Positions 7,765 through 16,373 of a DNA stretch of 64,000 bases are shown here, one piece after another. The stretch spans positions 124,001 through 188,000 of the forward strand of contig NZ_FNSF01000007.1 of the NCBI RefSeq assembly GCF_900105455.1, given 5' to 3'. The DNA is from Tenacibaculum sp. MAR_2009_124. GTDB taxonomy: Bacteria > Bacteroidota > Bacteroidia > Flavobacteriales > Flavobacteriaceae. Within the stretch, counting starts at the first letter, position 1; each line of letters begins with the position of its first letter. The notes beneath the pieces were generated by a model that worked only from the letters and a program-made list of their open reading frames with translations, made no database searches and had not been told where the DNA came from. Position numbers and translations under genes: made by a program.

Positions 7765-9261
7765 ATGGAAAATTATTTTAACCAATTATCACTGAGAGAA
7801 CAATTGGCTCAATTAGGAAAGTGTAGATTTATGGAGTCTTCAGAATTTGAAGATGGAATAAAGGCGTTAGAAGGAGCCAAGGTGGTAATCGTTGGGTGTG
7901 GAGCTCAAGGATTGAATCAAGGATTAAACATGCGCGATTCTGGTTTAGATATTTCTTATGCATTACGTCAATCAGCAATTACAGAAAAACGTCAATCATA
8001 TAAAAACGCAACTGAAAATGGATTCAAAGTTGGGACTTACGAGGAGTTAATTCCAACAGCCGATTTAGTGTGTAATTTAACACCAGATAAGCAGCATACT
8101 CAAGTAGTAAGAGCTGTGATGCCATTAATGAAGGAAGGAGCAACTTTAGCCTATTCTCACGGATTTAATATTGTGGAGGAAGGAATGCAAGTTCGTAAAG
8201 ATCTTACCGTAATTATGGTTGCACCTAAGTGTCCTGGTTCAGAAGTTAGAGAGGAGTACAAAAGAGGTTTTGGTGTTCCAACTTTAATTGCTGTTCACCC
8301 AGAAAACGATCCTCAAAGTAAAGGCTTAGCAGAAGCAAAAGCATATGCTTACGCAACTGGTGGACATAGAGCTGGAGTATTGGAGTCTTCTTTTGTAGCA
8401 GAAGTTAAATCTGACTTAATGGGAGAGCAAACTATTCTTTGTGGAGTTCTGCAAACGGGGTCTATTTTATCATTTAATAAAATGGTTGAAGAAGGAATTG
8501 AGCCTGCTTATGCTTCTAAATTAATTCAATATGGATGGGAAACCGTAACAGAAGCTTTAAAGCATGGAGGAATCACCAACATGATGGATCGATTATCAAA
8601 TCCTGCAAAAATCAAAGCTTTTGAATTATCGGAAGAGTTAAAAGATATCATGCGTCCATTATTCCGCAAGCATATGGATGATATTATGTCTGGACATTTT
8701 TCGAAAACTATGATGGAAGATTGGGCAAATGATGATAAGAATCTATTAACATGGAGAGCAGAAACAGGAGAAACCGCTTTTGAAAAAACTGCAGCAACAA
8801 GTAAAGAAATTTCTGAACAAGAATATTTTGATCATGGTGCATTAATGGTTGCTTTTGTTAGAGCTGGTGTTGAATTGGCTTTTGAAACAATGACTGATGC
8901 AGGGATTATTGAAGCATCGGCATATTATGAATCTTTGCACGAAACACCATTGATTGCAAATACAATTGCTAGAAAGAAATTATTCGAAATGAATCGAATT
9001 ATTTCTGATACAGCGGAGTACGGATGTTATTTATTTGATCATGCTTGTAGACCTTTATTAACGGATTTCATGAAAACTGTATCAACAGAGGTTATCGGAA
9101 AATCTTTTGGTACTTCAAATGGAGTTGATAATCAAACGTTAATTGCTGTTAATGACGCAATCAGAAATCATCCAGTTGAACAGTCAGGGAAGGTTTTACG
9201 TACTGCTATGACAGCAATGAAAATAGTAAAAACAGAGGCTAGTGAGCCTGTTTTAGCATAA
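7765..9261 (+). CDS. ilvC: Ketol-acid reductoisomerase, class II (long form)
   Basis: Isomerises and reduces acetolactate and acetohydroxybutyrate with NADPH and Mg. The start chosen is the ATG at 7765, giving 498 residues beginning MENYFNQLSLREQL, which aligns with the N-terminus of enterobacterial IlvC. An in-frame ATG at 7723 would add 14 residues unlike the family and overlap ilvN. The Rossmann motif VVIVGCGAQGLNQGLN is at about residue 37. Two C-terminal knotted domains, rather than one, mark class II, as in Escherichia coli. It lies 2 nt before ilvA. Confidence 0.96.
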   Translation: MENYFNQLSLREQLAQLGKCRFMESSEFEDGIKALEGAKVVIVGCGAQGLNQGLNMRDSGLDISYALRQSAITEKRQSYKNATENGFKVGTYEELIPTADLVCNLTPDKQHTQVVRAVMPLMKEGATLAYSHGFNIVEEGMQVRKDLTVIMVAPKCPGSEVREEYKRGFGVPTLIAVHPENDPQSKGLAEAKAYAYATGGHRAGVLESSFVAEVKSDLMGEQTILCGVLQTGSILSFNKMVEEGIEPAYASKLIQYGWETVTEALKHGGITNMMDRLSNPAKIKAFELSEELKDIMRPLFRKHMDDIMSGHFSKTMMEDWANDDKNLLTWRAETGETAFEKTAATSKEISEQEYFDHGALMVAFVRAGVELAFETMTDAGIIEASAYYESLHETPLIANTIARKKLFEMNRIISDTAEYGCYLFDHACRPLLTDFMKTVSTEVIGKSFGTSNGVDNQTLIAVNDAIRNHPVEQSGKVLRTAMTAMKIVKTEASEPVLA

Positions 9262-9263
9262 TA

Positions 9264-10529
9264 ATGGAGGTAGATACAAAAACATATTATCCAAAATTAA
9301 TAGATATAAAAAAGGCAGCAGCCACCTTGAAAGAGGTGGTCGCTGTTACACCTTTGTTGTCAAATTATACCTATTCTAAGAAGTATGGTGCTAACGTTTT
9401 TTTAAAGCGTGAAGATTTGCAACAAGTTCGCTCGTATAAAATTAGAGGGGCCTATAATAAAATTAGTTCTCTTTCTAAAGAAGAGCTTTCCAATGGTATT
9501 GTTTGTGCTAGTGCAGGAAATCATGCACAAGGAGTAGCTTTGGCTTGTAGTAAGAAGCAAATTTTCGGAACTATATTTATGCCAACTCCTACACCAAAAC
9601 AAAAAGTAGAACAGGTAAGAATGTTTGGAGGTGAATTTGTGGATATTCAGTTGTCTGGAGATACTTTTGATGATGCCTATAATGCGGCTAAATATGTGAG
9701 TGATAGTTTAGGGAAAACCTTTGTACATCCTTTTAATGATGCAAAAATAATTGAAGGACAGGGCACTGTTGGTTTAGAGATTATTGAACAATCTGAGCAA
9801 TCTATTGATTATGTTTTTGTTCCTGTTGGAGGAGGAGGTTTAGCTTCTGGCCTTTCATCAGTGTTTAAAATAATATCACCGGAAACCAAAGTAATTGGTG
9901 TAGAGCCTGAAGGTGCTCCATCTATGAAAACTGCGTTTGAGAAAGGTGATAATCTAAAATTGGAAAGCATTGACAAATTTGTTGATGGTGCCGCTGTGCA
10001 ACAGGTTGGAGATCTTACTTATAAGATTTGTAAAGAGAATCTTACTGAAATGATAACCGTTCCTGAAGGTAAAGTATGTCAAACCATTTTAGATATGTAT
10101 AACAAAGATGCTATTGTAGTTGAACCTGCGGGAGCACTTACATTGGCAGCATTAGATTTATATAGAGATAAGATTAAAGATAAAAATGTTGTTTGTGTGG
10201 TAAGTGGTAGTAATAACGATATTACGAGAACTGCAGAAATAAAAGAAAGAGCCTTATTATTTAATGGCTTAAAGCATTATTTTATCATTCGCTTTCCTCA
10301 AAGAGCTGGAGCATTAAAAGAATTTGTAATAGATGTTTTAGGAAAGAATGATGATATTACATTTTTTGAATATTCTAAAAAAACAAGTAGAGAAAATGGA
10401 CCTGCTGTGGTGGGGGTAGAAATCGAAAGAGTGGAAGATTTACAGCCTTTAATTAACAGAATGAAAGAACGTAATTTCTATGGAGAATATTTAAATAACA
10501 AACCGAATTTATTTGAATTTTTAGTATAA
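9264..10529 (+). CDS. ilvA: Threonine ammonia-lyase (threonine dehydratase)
   Basis: Deaminates threonine to 2-oxobutyrate, the first step specific to isoleucine. It has 421 residues. The PLP Lys is K59 in SYKIRGAYNK, and the phosphate-binding loop GGGGLASGL is near residue 190. The C-terminal segment from about 335 (HYFIIRFPQRAGALKEF) is a single ACT-like domain, so this is the shorter form seen in Bacillus rather than the two-ACT enterobacterial form. It is the last gene of the operon and is followed by an intrinsic terminator. Confidence 0.95.
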   Translation: MEVDTKTYYPKLIDIKKAAATLKEVVAVTPLLSNYTYSKKYGANVFLKREDLQQVRSYKIRGAYNKISSLSKEELSNGIVCASAGNHAQGVALACSKKQIFGTIFMPTPTPKQKVEQVRMFGGEFVDIQLSGDTFDDAYNAAKYVSDSLGKTFVHPFNDAKIIEGQGTVGLEIIEQSEQSIDYVFVPVGGGGLASGLSSVFKIISPETKVIGVEPEGAPSMKTAFEKGDNLKLESIDKFVDGAAVQQVGDLTYKICKENLTEMITVPEGKVCQTILDMYNKDAIVVEPAGALTLAALDLYRDKIKDKNVVCVVSGSNNDITRTAEIKERALLFNGLKHYFIIRFPQRAGALKEFVIDVLGKNDDITFFEYSKKTSRENGPAVVGVEIERVEDLQPLINRMKERNFYGEYLNNKPNLFEFLV

Positions 10530-10571
10530 ATTCCAAAGCTATATATAGCTTTTGTTTTCTTTAAAATTAAG

Positions 10572-10602
10572 AACTCGAGCAAGTTATTGTTCGGGTTTTT
10601 TA
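10572..10602 (+). terminator. Terminator of the ilv operon
   Basis: The arms aactcgagcaa (10572-10582) and ttgttcgggtt (10587-10597) pair over 11 bp with G-U pairs and a 4-nt loop, followed by a T tract. A weaker AT-rich palindrome (aaagctatatatagcttt, about 10535-10552) lies just upstream. Confidence 0.8.
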
Positions 10603-10663
10603 GTGGTTTAATGAAATTAACGTGTTGAGATTGGATTTCTGGGGTACTTCCGTTAGGGAACAT

Positions 10664-11755
10664 CTATTTGATTTCAGACTTTTTTAAACTCTCAATAATA
10701 TTATTTAACCTCTCTAACGATTCAGTAAAATTTTTAGTGAGTAACTTTTTAGCAAAGAACAAGATTATCATCTTTTTGATGAAAGATTTTGGTTTCCAGT
10801 AAAACTCTACTTCTAGCTTCGTTTCATAATTTGAAATGGGAGTAATATTAAAGAATTGATAAAGCTCTTTAAATAATGGAGAATCAATGTTTTTTTCACC
10901 GTAGATGAGTTCGTCGTTTTCGTTTTTCTTGGTTACAACTTTAAAGTTAAGATGCTTTCCACCTATAACACAAGCATGTTCCGTTCCAAGTCGAGTAACC
11001 TCATTTATAGTAAACTTGATATCGTCAACACCTTCACTCCAAAAATTTCGGTATTTATAATTGGTAATTACTTCAAGGAGTTGGTTCGAAGTAGTTTTAA
11101 AAACTCTTTTAAAGGTCATATTAGGTCTCCTGTTGATTTCTAGATGACTTTCTTCAAGAAAAGGTTTTAGTGTTAGATTTTCGGTGTTAATTTCAGAAAA
11201 AACATAATGAATATTTTTACCGTCAGAGTCGCTTCCTTGTTGAAAATTAAAAAGTGAAGTTTTATAGGATAATGACATATGGAGTTCTTTCATTAAATCG
11301 TTACTTATCAAAACGTAATTGTCGCTTTTTACCTTATTTTTCAGCAGTCGGTGAACTTGAATAACGGACTCTCCAAAAGGTTTTCTGTTGTTTTGAACTT
11401 TTAAGAATTGTAAATCTCCAGCATGAGCCACAATTTTTAATTGAAGGTTTATAGCACTTGAACAAGCCATACAAGGACAGATTCTGTTTTTTTCCATCAT
11501 TTTTAGATGCCCGTAAAATGAGGTATACATGGTTTCAATTTGTGCTAATAGCTTTTCTTGAGAAGGTACTTCATTTTCTTTATAAAAGAAAAGTGCATCT
11601 CCTTCAATTTCAGCTAACGATAATTTTTGCGTGTTGGCTGCAATAAGTACTTCTAATAATTCAGCAATTACATGTTGACTGTGTTCTACTTCAGTATTTT
11701 GTACAAAATGGGTAAAACCAGAGATGTCAGGAATAAAAAGTAAAGATTTAGCCAT
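10664..11755 (-). CDS. DUF2652-type protein: cyclase-like domain plus SRPBCC-like domain
   Basis: A 363-residue protein of unknown role. The N-terminal half (about 1-190) resembles the class III nucleotide-cyclase fold as it occurs in DUF2652 proteins, with LLFIPDISGFTHFV at the start and IEGDALFFY near residue 55. The C-terminal half (about 210-350) looks like a polyketide-cyclase/SRPBCC lipid-binding fold. The ATG at 11755 is preferred; the longer frame needs a TTG two codons upstream. An exact TAnnTTTG box at 11766-11759 is so close to the ATG that a transcript from it would be almost leaderless. Catalytic cyclase activity should not be assumed. Confidence 0.7.
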   Translation of the reverse strand: MAKSLLFIPDISGFTHFVQNTEVEHSQHVIAELLEVLIAANTQKLSLAEIEGDALFFYKENEVPSQEKLLAQIETMYTSFYGHLKMMEKNRICPCMACSSAINLQLKIVAHAGDLQFLKVQNNRKPFGESVIQVHRLLKNKVKSDNYVLISNDLMKELHMSLSYKTSLFNFQQGSDSDGKNIHYVFSEINTENLTLKPFLEESHLEINRRPNMTFKRVFKTTSNQLLEVITNYKYRNFWSEGVDDIKFTINEVTRLGTEHACVIGGKHLNFKVVTKKNENDELIYGEKNIDSPLFKELYQFFNITPISNYETKLEVEFYWKPKSFIKKMIILFFAKKLLTKNFTESLERLNNIIESLKKSEIK

Positions 11756-11896
11756 ATGCAAATATAGGTAGGATAATCAATGAAAAAAATTGCTTAAGTT
11801 GATTACTTTTTTTGTGATATTGTATTTAGATATAAGGATGAAATTTTTTCTTGATTGATTATTGGTCTAACAAAACCGAAGTTTTTTCATAATTAA

Positions 11897-11923
11897 AAAG
11901 CCTAAACAAACGTGTTTAGGCTT
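11897..11923 (-). terminator. Terminator after the tRNA-Phe genes
   Basis: On the minus strand, aagcctaaacac...gtttaggctt forms about a 10-bp hairpin followed by TTTTTAATT, directly downstream of the second tRNA-Phe. Confidence 0.75.
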
Positions 11924-11929
11924 TCAAGG

Positions 11930-12002
11930 TGGTGCCTCCAGGAATCGAACCAGGGACACAAGGATTTTCAGTCCTTTGCTCTACCAACTGAGCTAAGGCA
12001 CC
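11930..12002 (-). tRNA. tRNA-Phe (GAA), copy 2
   Basis: A 73-nt cloverleaf without encoded CCA. The acceptor stem GGTGCCT pairs with AGGCACC. The D-arm has AGCTCAGTTGGTAGAGC, the anticodon loop is CTGAAAA with anticodon GAA, and the T-loop is GTTCGAT. It is base-identical to the tRNA at 12068-12140. Confidence 0.97.
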
Positions 12003-12028
12003 AGTTGCAAATCGAAGTAGCTTAAGTA

Positions 12029-12058
12029 AAATAAAACTCGCACGACTTATGCGAGCTT
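12029..12058 (-). terminator. Hairpin between the two tRNA-Phe genes
   Basis: On the minus strand, ctcgca...tgcgag (12055-12037, 7-nt loop) is followed by TTTTATTTT. It could terminate or process the transcript between the two tRNAs. Confidence 0.5.
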
Positions 12059-12067
12059 TATTTTTTG

Positions 12068-12140
12068 TGGTGCCTCCAGGAATCGAACCAGGGACACAAG
12101 GATTTTCAGTCCTTTGCTCTACCAACTGAGCTAAGGCACC
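12068..12140 (-). tRNA. tRNA-Phe (GAA), copy 1
   Basis: A 73-nt cloverleaf identical to the neighbouring copy, with anticodon GAA and no encoded CCA. It lies 27 nt downstream of an ideal promoter. Confidence 0.97.
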
Positions 12141-12166
12141 AGTTAGCTACTTTCGCTAAGCGGATG

Positions 12167-12196
12167 CAAATATACAATCGTTTTTTAATTTACCAA
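12167..12196 (-). promoter_or_regulatory. Promoter of the tandem tRNA-Phe genes
   Basis: On the minus strand, TTG (12196-12194), exactly 19 nt, then TATATTTG (12174-12167) match the Bacteroidota consensus TTG-N19-TAnnTTTG without mismatch. Confidence 0.8.
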
Positions 12197-12221
12197 AAGA
12201 AAAGAAATAAAAAAAGTATAG

Positions 12222-12229
12222 TAATTTTG
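12222..12229 (+). promoter_or_regulatory. -7 box upstream of coaX
   Basis: TAATTTTG fits TAnnTTTG and lies 21 nt before the coaX ATG. No good TTG is seen 19 nt upstream. Confidence 0.4.
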
Positions 12230-12250
12230 AACTTTTCTAAAAATATAGAG

Positions 12251-12982
12251 ATGAACTTAATTATTGATGTAGGTAATACAAGGGTTAAAGTAGCTGTTTT
12301 TGAGAGTGGTAAAATACTTGAGGTTTTCGTTTTTCAAAAAGAAAAATTACTGGAAAATTTAAATAAAATTCTTCAAGATTTTTCTGTAGAGCATACTATT
12401 GTTTCTTCTGTAGCTAGTTTCACGGATAAAGAAATTGAAAAAATAGATCAATTATTGAGTCCATTATTTTTGAACTCTGAAACGAAAGTGCCATTTAAAA
12501 ATAATTACGATACTCCAAAAACATTGGGTGTGGATAGAATTGCTTTGGCGGCTGCAGCCGTAGATCAATATCCAAATGAGAATGTATTGGTAATCGATGC
12601 GGGTACTTGTATTACTTATGAATTTATAACAAAGAACAAGGAATATTTAGGCGGAGCTATTTCTCCAGGAATAAAAATGAGGTATAATGCGCTTCATACA
12701 TTTACATCAAACTTACCGCTACTAAAATCGAGTCAAATAAACAGTTTTATTGGAACGAATACCAATAATTCTATTCATTCTGGCGTTGTAAATGGAGTAT
12801 ACAATGAAATAAAAGGACTTATTAATCAATATACAAGTGAATTTCAAGATTTAACAGTTGTTTTAACAGGAGGTGATACAAAATTCTTGGAAGAACAATT
12901 AAAAAGTGTCATATTTGCCCAACCGAATTTTATTTTGGAGGGATTACACACTATTTTGATTTATAATTTAGCGGATGATTAA
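12251..12982 (+). CDS. coaX: Type III pantothenate kinase
   Basis: Phosphorylates pantothenate in the first step of coenzyme A synthesis. The start chosen is the ATG at 12251 (243 residues, MNLIIDVGNTRVK). The longer open frame reaching back to 12065 runs through the tRNA gene and is not coding. Type III motifs are present: DVGNTR (6-11), TPKTLGVDRIALAAAA, VIDAGTCITYE and GGAISPGI. Length is normal. The stop overlaps the next gene by 8 nt, so it heads a likely operon with the outer-membrane gene, the TPR gene, lptC and the CNNM gene. Confidence 0.95.
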   Translation: MNLIIDVGNTRVKVAVFESGKILEVFVFQKEKLLENLNKILQDFSVEHTIVSSVASFTDKEIEKIDQLLSPLFLNSETKVPFKNNYDTPKTLGVDRIALAAAAVDQYPNENVLVIDAGTCITYEFITKNKEYLGGAISPGIKMRYNALHTFTSNLPLLKSSQINSFIGTNTNNSIHSGVVNGVYNEIKGLINQYTSEFQDLTVVLTGGDTKFLEEQLKSVIFAQPNFILEGLHTILIYNLADD

Positions 12983-14264
12983 GAGGTTTATATTAGGAAT
13001 ATTAACATTAGGAACAACAACAATAGTAGCACAGCGTAATAGCGCATCGCCATATTCTTATTTCGGAATAGGAGAAAATTTTGAACAGTTAACAGTCGAG
13101 CAATCTTCTATGGGTGGCATAGGAGTCGCTATGAAAGATCATTTCCACTTAAACTTTACAAATCCTGCTGCAAATGCTGATTTAAAAGTAGCAACATATG
13201 CAGTTGGAGGAAGTTTTAGCTATTTAACATTAAAGGAATCCAATGGATCGGCTTCTGGTAAATCAACAAGCTTAAGATACATAGCTTTAGGTTTACCCGT
13301 AGGAAAGAAAATGGGTATTACCGTAGGACTACAACCCTATTCATCGGTTGGATATGCCTTATTAAACAGCAGTTATTCTGGGGAAGAGTTATTAGAGATA
13401 TCAAGATTCAGTGGAAGCGGAGGAACAAATAGATTATATGCTGGATTTGGAGCTTATATTTTTAAAGGTTTTTCTGTAGGAGCGGAAGCTAGTTTCATTT
13501 TTGGAAATTTAGAAAATAATATTTTTAATCAGAAAAATAACGTCTCTCTTGGAACCAAATACGAAGAAGAGGTGAATATTAGAGGAGGTCAGTTTAAGTT
13601 TGGTGCACAATATGAAACTGAACTAAAAAATAAATTAAAGTTCAACACAGGAGCTTCAGTTGTAATGGAGAGCGACTTATCTGCTACAGGTTCTGAAAGA
13701 TTATACTCTTTAACCTTAGGTAGTTCGGGTATTGAGCAAGGAAGAGATACTTTGTATGCAAGAAGCATATCTGGAAATATAACAATGCCATATAAAGCTT
13801 CAGTTGGGGTTGGTTTAGGGAAAACTGATAAATGGTATGTTGGAATCAATCAAGAATTTAGAGAAGCAATTTCCACATCGAATGGAATTAATACAGCGGC
13901 TGACGGCTACCAATATGAAAGTGGAAGAAAATTTTCGATTGGAGGATTTTATATACCTAAAATAAACTCAATATCAAGTTATTGGGATAGAGTAACCTAT
14001 AGAGCTGGTGTACGTGTTGAAAAGCTCGGAGTTTTAGTTGATGGGTTAGGTACAGGTCAAAATTTAACATCGATTGACGACTTTGGCATAAATATTGGAT
14101 TCGGATTACCGTTACCAAAATTATTATCTAATGTAAACCTTGGTTTTGAATATGGTCAACGAGGAACAATTAGTAATAATTTAGTCAAAGAGAACTATTT
14201 TAATGTGAAGTTGAGTTTATCACTAAACAGTATAAATTGGTTCGTTAAAAGAAAGATAGATTAA
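12975..14264 (+). CDS. Outer-membrane beta-barrel protein, uncharacterised
   Basis: A 429-residue protein with a signal peptide (MIKRFILGILTLGTTTIVAQ). It has long alternating hydrophobic and polar stretches rich in Gly and aromatic residues, and ends in an aromatic-rich strand, as in outer-membrane barrels. Flavobacteria commonly have such a gene straight after coaX and close to lptC, suggesting a role in envelope biogenesis. The substrate is unknown. It overlaps coaX by 8 nt and precedes the TPR gene by 14 nt. Confidence 0.65.
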   Translation: MIKRFILGILTLGTTTIVAQRNSASPYSYFGIGENFEQLTVEQSSMGGIGVAMKDHFHLNFTNPAANADLKVATYAVGGSFSYLTLKESNGSASGKSTSLRYIALGLPVGKKMGITVGLQPYSSVGYALLNSSYSGEELLEISRFSGSGGTNRLYAGFGAYIFKGFSVGAEASFIFGNLENNIFNQKNNVSLGTKYEEEVNIRGGQFKFGAQYETELKNKLKFNTGASVVMESDLSATGSERLYSLTLGSSGIEQGRDTLYARSISGNITMPYKASVGVGLGKTDKWYVGINQEFREAISTSNGINTAADGYQYESGRKFSIGGFYIPKINSISSYWDRVTYRAGVRVEKLGVLVDGLGTGQNLTSIDDFGINIGFGLPLPKLLSNVNLGFEYGQRGTISNNLVKENYFNVKLSLSLNSINWFVKRKID

Positions 14265-14278
14265 TATAAAACTGATAA

Positions 14279-15592
14279 ATGATGAAAAAAATTACGTATT
14301 TACTAACAGGAGTACTTTTGTTTGTAGCCGTAAATGGGGTTAAGGCACAAGCAGGTCAAGAATGTAATATAAAATATAACCTGTTTAAAGGAGATGTTAC
14401 GAATAAAAAATATGATGCGGCGAAAACCAATTTGGAATACTTATTAACCAATTGCCCTTCATTATCAGTTAATATTTATAAATATGGACAGAGGATAGCT
14501 GAGAATAATGGAGATCATGTTTTAGCAAAAAGAATATACGAAGGTAGGTTAGCTAACTTTCCTAAGAAAAGCCCAGCAAAGGTTCATGGAGATTACGCTA
14601 ATTACATGTACAAGAATAAATTGGGGACTAATGATGAGATTTTTGGTATACTAGATAAAGCTTTTAAATTAGGTGCTAAGAATATGGGAGTAAAGAATAT
14701 CTTAAGATATTTTGAACTTGTTGTTGAAAAGTATAAAGATACCGATCCTCAGAAAGTTTTTGATACGTATGATGAGGCTGTAGAGTCAGTACAGGAGAAG
14801 TTAGATGATTATGGTAAAAGACTTAAGGTTTTATTACCAAAAGAAGAGGCTGGTACTTTAGATTCTAAGGAGAAAAAGAAATTAAAAGTAGCTAGAGTAA
14901 ATTCAAGTTCTTTAGGACAGGTTGAAGGTGGTTTGGATGCTTTAATATCAAAAATAGCCACTTGTGAAAGATTAATACCTATTTATACGAGAGATTTCGA
15001 AGCTAATAAAACCAATGGAGTTTGGTTAAGAAGAGCGGTGTCTCGTATGTACAACAAAGGATGTCAAGAAGATCCATTGTTTGAAAAATTAGCATCAGCT
15101 TATGCAGATGCAACACAATCAGCAGATGCATTTAACTTTGTTGCTGGAGTTTTGGAAAAGAATGGAGATAAAGCAGGAGCCGCTGATATGAGAAAAAAGG
15201 CCTTTGATTTAGAAACAGATCCATTAAAAAAGGCAAAACTTAAATTAAGAGAAGCTCAAGGAGTAAGAGGAAGTAGAGGTAGAGCTTTAGCATTAGAAGC
15301 ATTAAAGTACGATCCTAACTATGGTAAGGCTTACTTATACATTGCAAGTTTATATCAAAAGAGTGCTAACTCTTGTGGTAGCGACGAATTTGAAAAGAGA
15401 ATGGTATACGTAGCAGCGTTAAACAAAGCGCAAAAGGCTCAAAGAGTTGATCCGGGTTGTGGTGCTGGTAGATATATCAGAAGCTATAGAGCAAACATTC
15501 CTTCTAAGAAATTGGTTTTTCAAAAAGGTGTTGCTTCAGGTTCATCTCACAGAGTTGGATGTTGGATAGGAGAAACAGTTCGTGTTCCATAA
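14279..15592 (+). CDS. Tetratricopeptide-repeat protein, exported
   Basis: A 437-residue protein with an N-terminal signal peptide ending near VKAQA. The rest is alpha-helical and consists of degenerate TPR-like helical hairpins rich in Ala, Lys and Tyr, with a Cys in several units. It probably sits in the periplasm or at the outer membrane as a scaffold. It lies between the outer-membrane protein and lptC, 3 nt before lptC, so it belongs to the same transcript. A second ATG follows the first directly and could be the true start. Confidence 0.65.
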   Translation: MMKKITYLLTGVLLFVAVNGVKAQAGQECNIKYNLFKGDVTNKKYDAAKTNLEYLLTNCPSLSVNIYKYGQRIAENNGDHVLAKRIYEGRLANFPKKSPAKVHGDYANYMYKNKLGTNDEIFGILDKAFKLGAKNMGVKNILRYFELVVEKYKDTDPQKVFDTYDEAVESVQEKLDDYGKRLKVLLPKEEAGTLDSKEKKKLKVARVNSSSLGQVEGGLDALISKIATCERLIPIYTRDFEANKTNGVWLRRAVSRMYNKGCQEDPLFEKLASAYADATQSADAFNFVAGVLEKNGDKAGAADMRKKAFDLETDPLKKAKLKLREAQGVRGSRGRALALEALKYDPNYGKAYLYIASLYQKSANSCGSDEFEKRMVYVAALNKAQKAQRVDPGCGAGRYIRSYRANIPSKKLVFQKGVASGSSHRVGCWIGETVRVP

Positions 15593-15595
15593 TAT

Positions 15596-16168
15596 ATGTT
15601 GAATACAAATAAAATATTGATAAAATGCATTGCTACCATTGGTTTGGTGGCAATGTTTTTTTCATGTACAAATACGAAGAAAGAGGTGCAAGATTTTCTT
15701 GCAGATAAAAACCTGCCAATTGCTGTAGGGAAAAATATAAATCATGTTTACAAAGACTCTGGTAAGGTAACTTCAAAGTTAATAACTCCAGTATTGCATG
15801 ATTTTACAAATAGAAAAGAACATCCGTATAATGAGTTTCCTAATGGAATTGAAATAGTTTCTTACGAAAATAATGGAAAGGATTCGGTAACAATAACCGG
15901 AAACTATGCACGTACTTATGGTAAAACGAGTATTTCGGAAATTAGAGATAATGTGGTAATTATTAACCACAATGAAAACTCTAAGCTAGAAACGAATCAA
16001 TTGTTTTGGGATCAAAAAGAAAAGTATTTTTTTACTGAAGATGGCTTTCGCTTAACAAATCCTACAGACACCATTAATGGCTATGGTTTTGAGTCTAAAC
16101 AAGATTTAACAAAATGGATAGCCAAAGACATTACGGGTGAAATACAAACAAAAGAAGAAGAATTATAA
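15596..16168 (+). CDS. lptC: LPS export ABC transporter periplasmic protein LptC
   Basis: A 190-residue lipoprotein: a hydrophobic N-terminus ends in the lipobox-like MFFSC. It is followed by a beta-rich OstA/LptC-like domain (about 60-160) with the pattern ENNGKDSVTITGNYARTY. LptC relays lipopolysaccharide from the inner-membrane LptBFG complex to LptA. A lipid anchor in place of a transmembrane helix is common in Bacteroidota. Its TAA overlaps the next ATG by one base. The assignment rests on fold pattern and on the conserved flavobacterial gene order. Confidence 0.8.
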   Translation: MLNTNKILIKCIATIGLVAMFFSCTNTKKEVQDFLADKNLPIAVGKNINHVYKDSGKVTSKLITPVLHDFTNRKEHPYNEFPNGIEIVSYENNGKDSVTITGNYARTYGKTSISEIRDNVVIINHNENSKLETNQLFWDQKEKYFFTEDGFRLTNPTDTINGYGFESKQDLTKWIAKDITGEIQTKEEEL

Positions 16169-16359
16169 TGAATACACTTTGGAAATATTTACAGTATGGT
16201 TACTTAGTGGTAGCGGTTATTTTTTTGGTTGAAGGGATATTAAAAATAAATTCTGACCTTCCAGAGGCATTAATAATGTTTGGTTTTGCTATATTTATCC
16301 TACTAATTTTTTTATTTAAAAGGCGCTTTAGAAAAAAAGTTATTGATAGAAACAAGTAA
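16168..16359 (+). CDS. Small membrane protein
   Basis: A 63-residue protein with two hydrophobic segments (about 9-26 and 33-51) separated by a short polar loop, ending in the basic tail KRRFRKKVIDRNK. Its ATG overlaps the lptC stop by one base (TAATG), so it is translationally coupled and likely real. The function is unknown. A role beside LptC or the CNNM protein is only suggested by position. Confidence 0.65.
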   Translation: MNTLWKYLQYGYLVVAVIFLVEGILKINSDLPEALIMFGFAIFILLIFLFKRRFRKKVIDRNK

Positions 16360-16373
16360 AACTAACCCTACAA

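Noticed and set aside
7765..9261. Close resemblance of IlvC to the enterobacterial enzyme as a sign of recent transfer
   Set aside because: Class II reductoisomerases are widespread in Bacteroidota. The gene has the codon use of its neighbours and sits in a complete operon.
12065..12250. N-terminal extension of coaX
   Set aside because: It runs through a tRNA gene on the other strand and lacks resemblance to pantothenate kinases.
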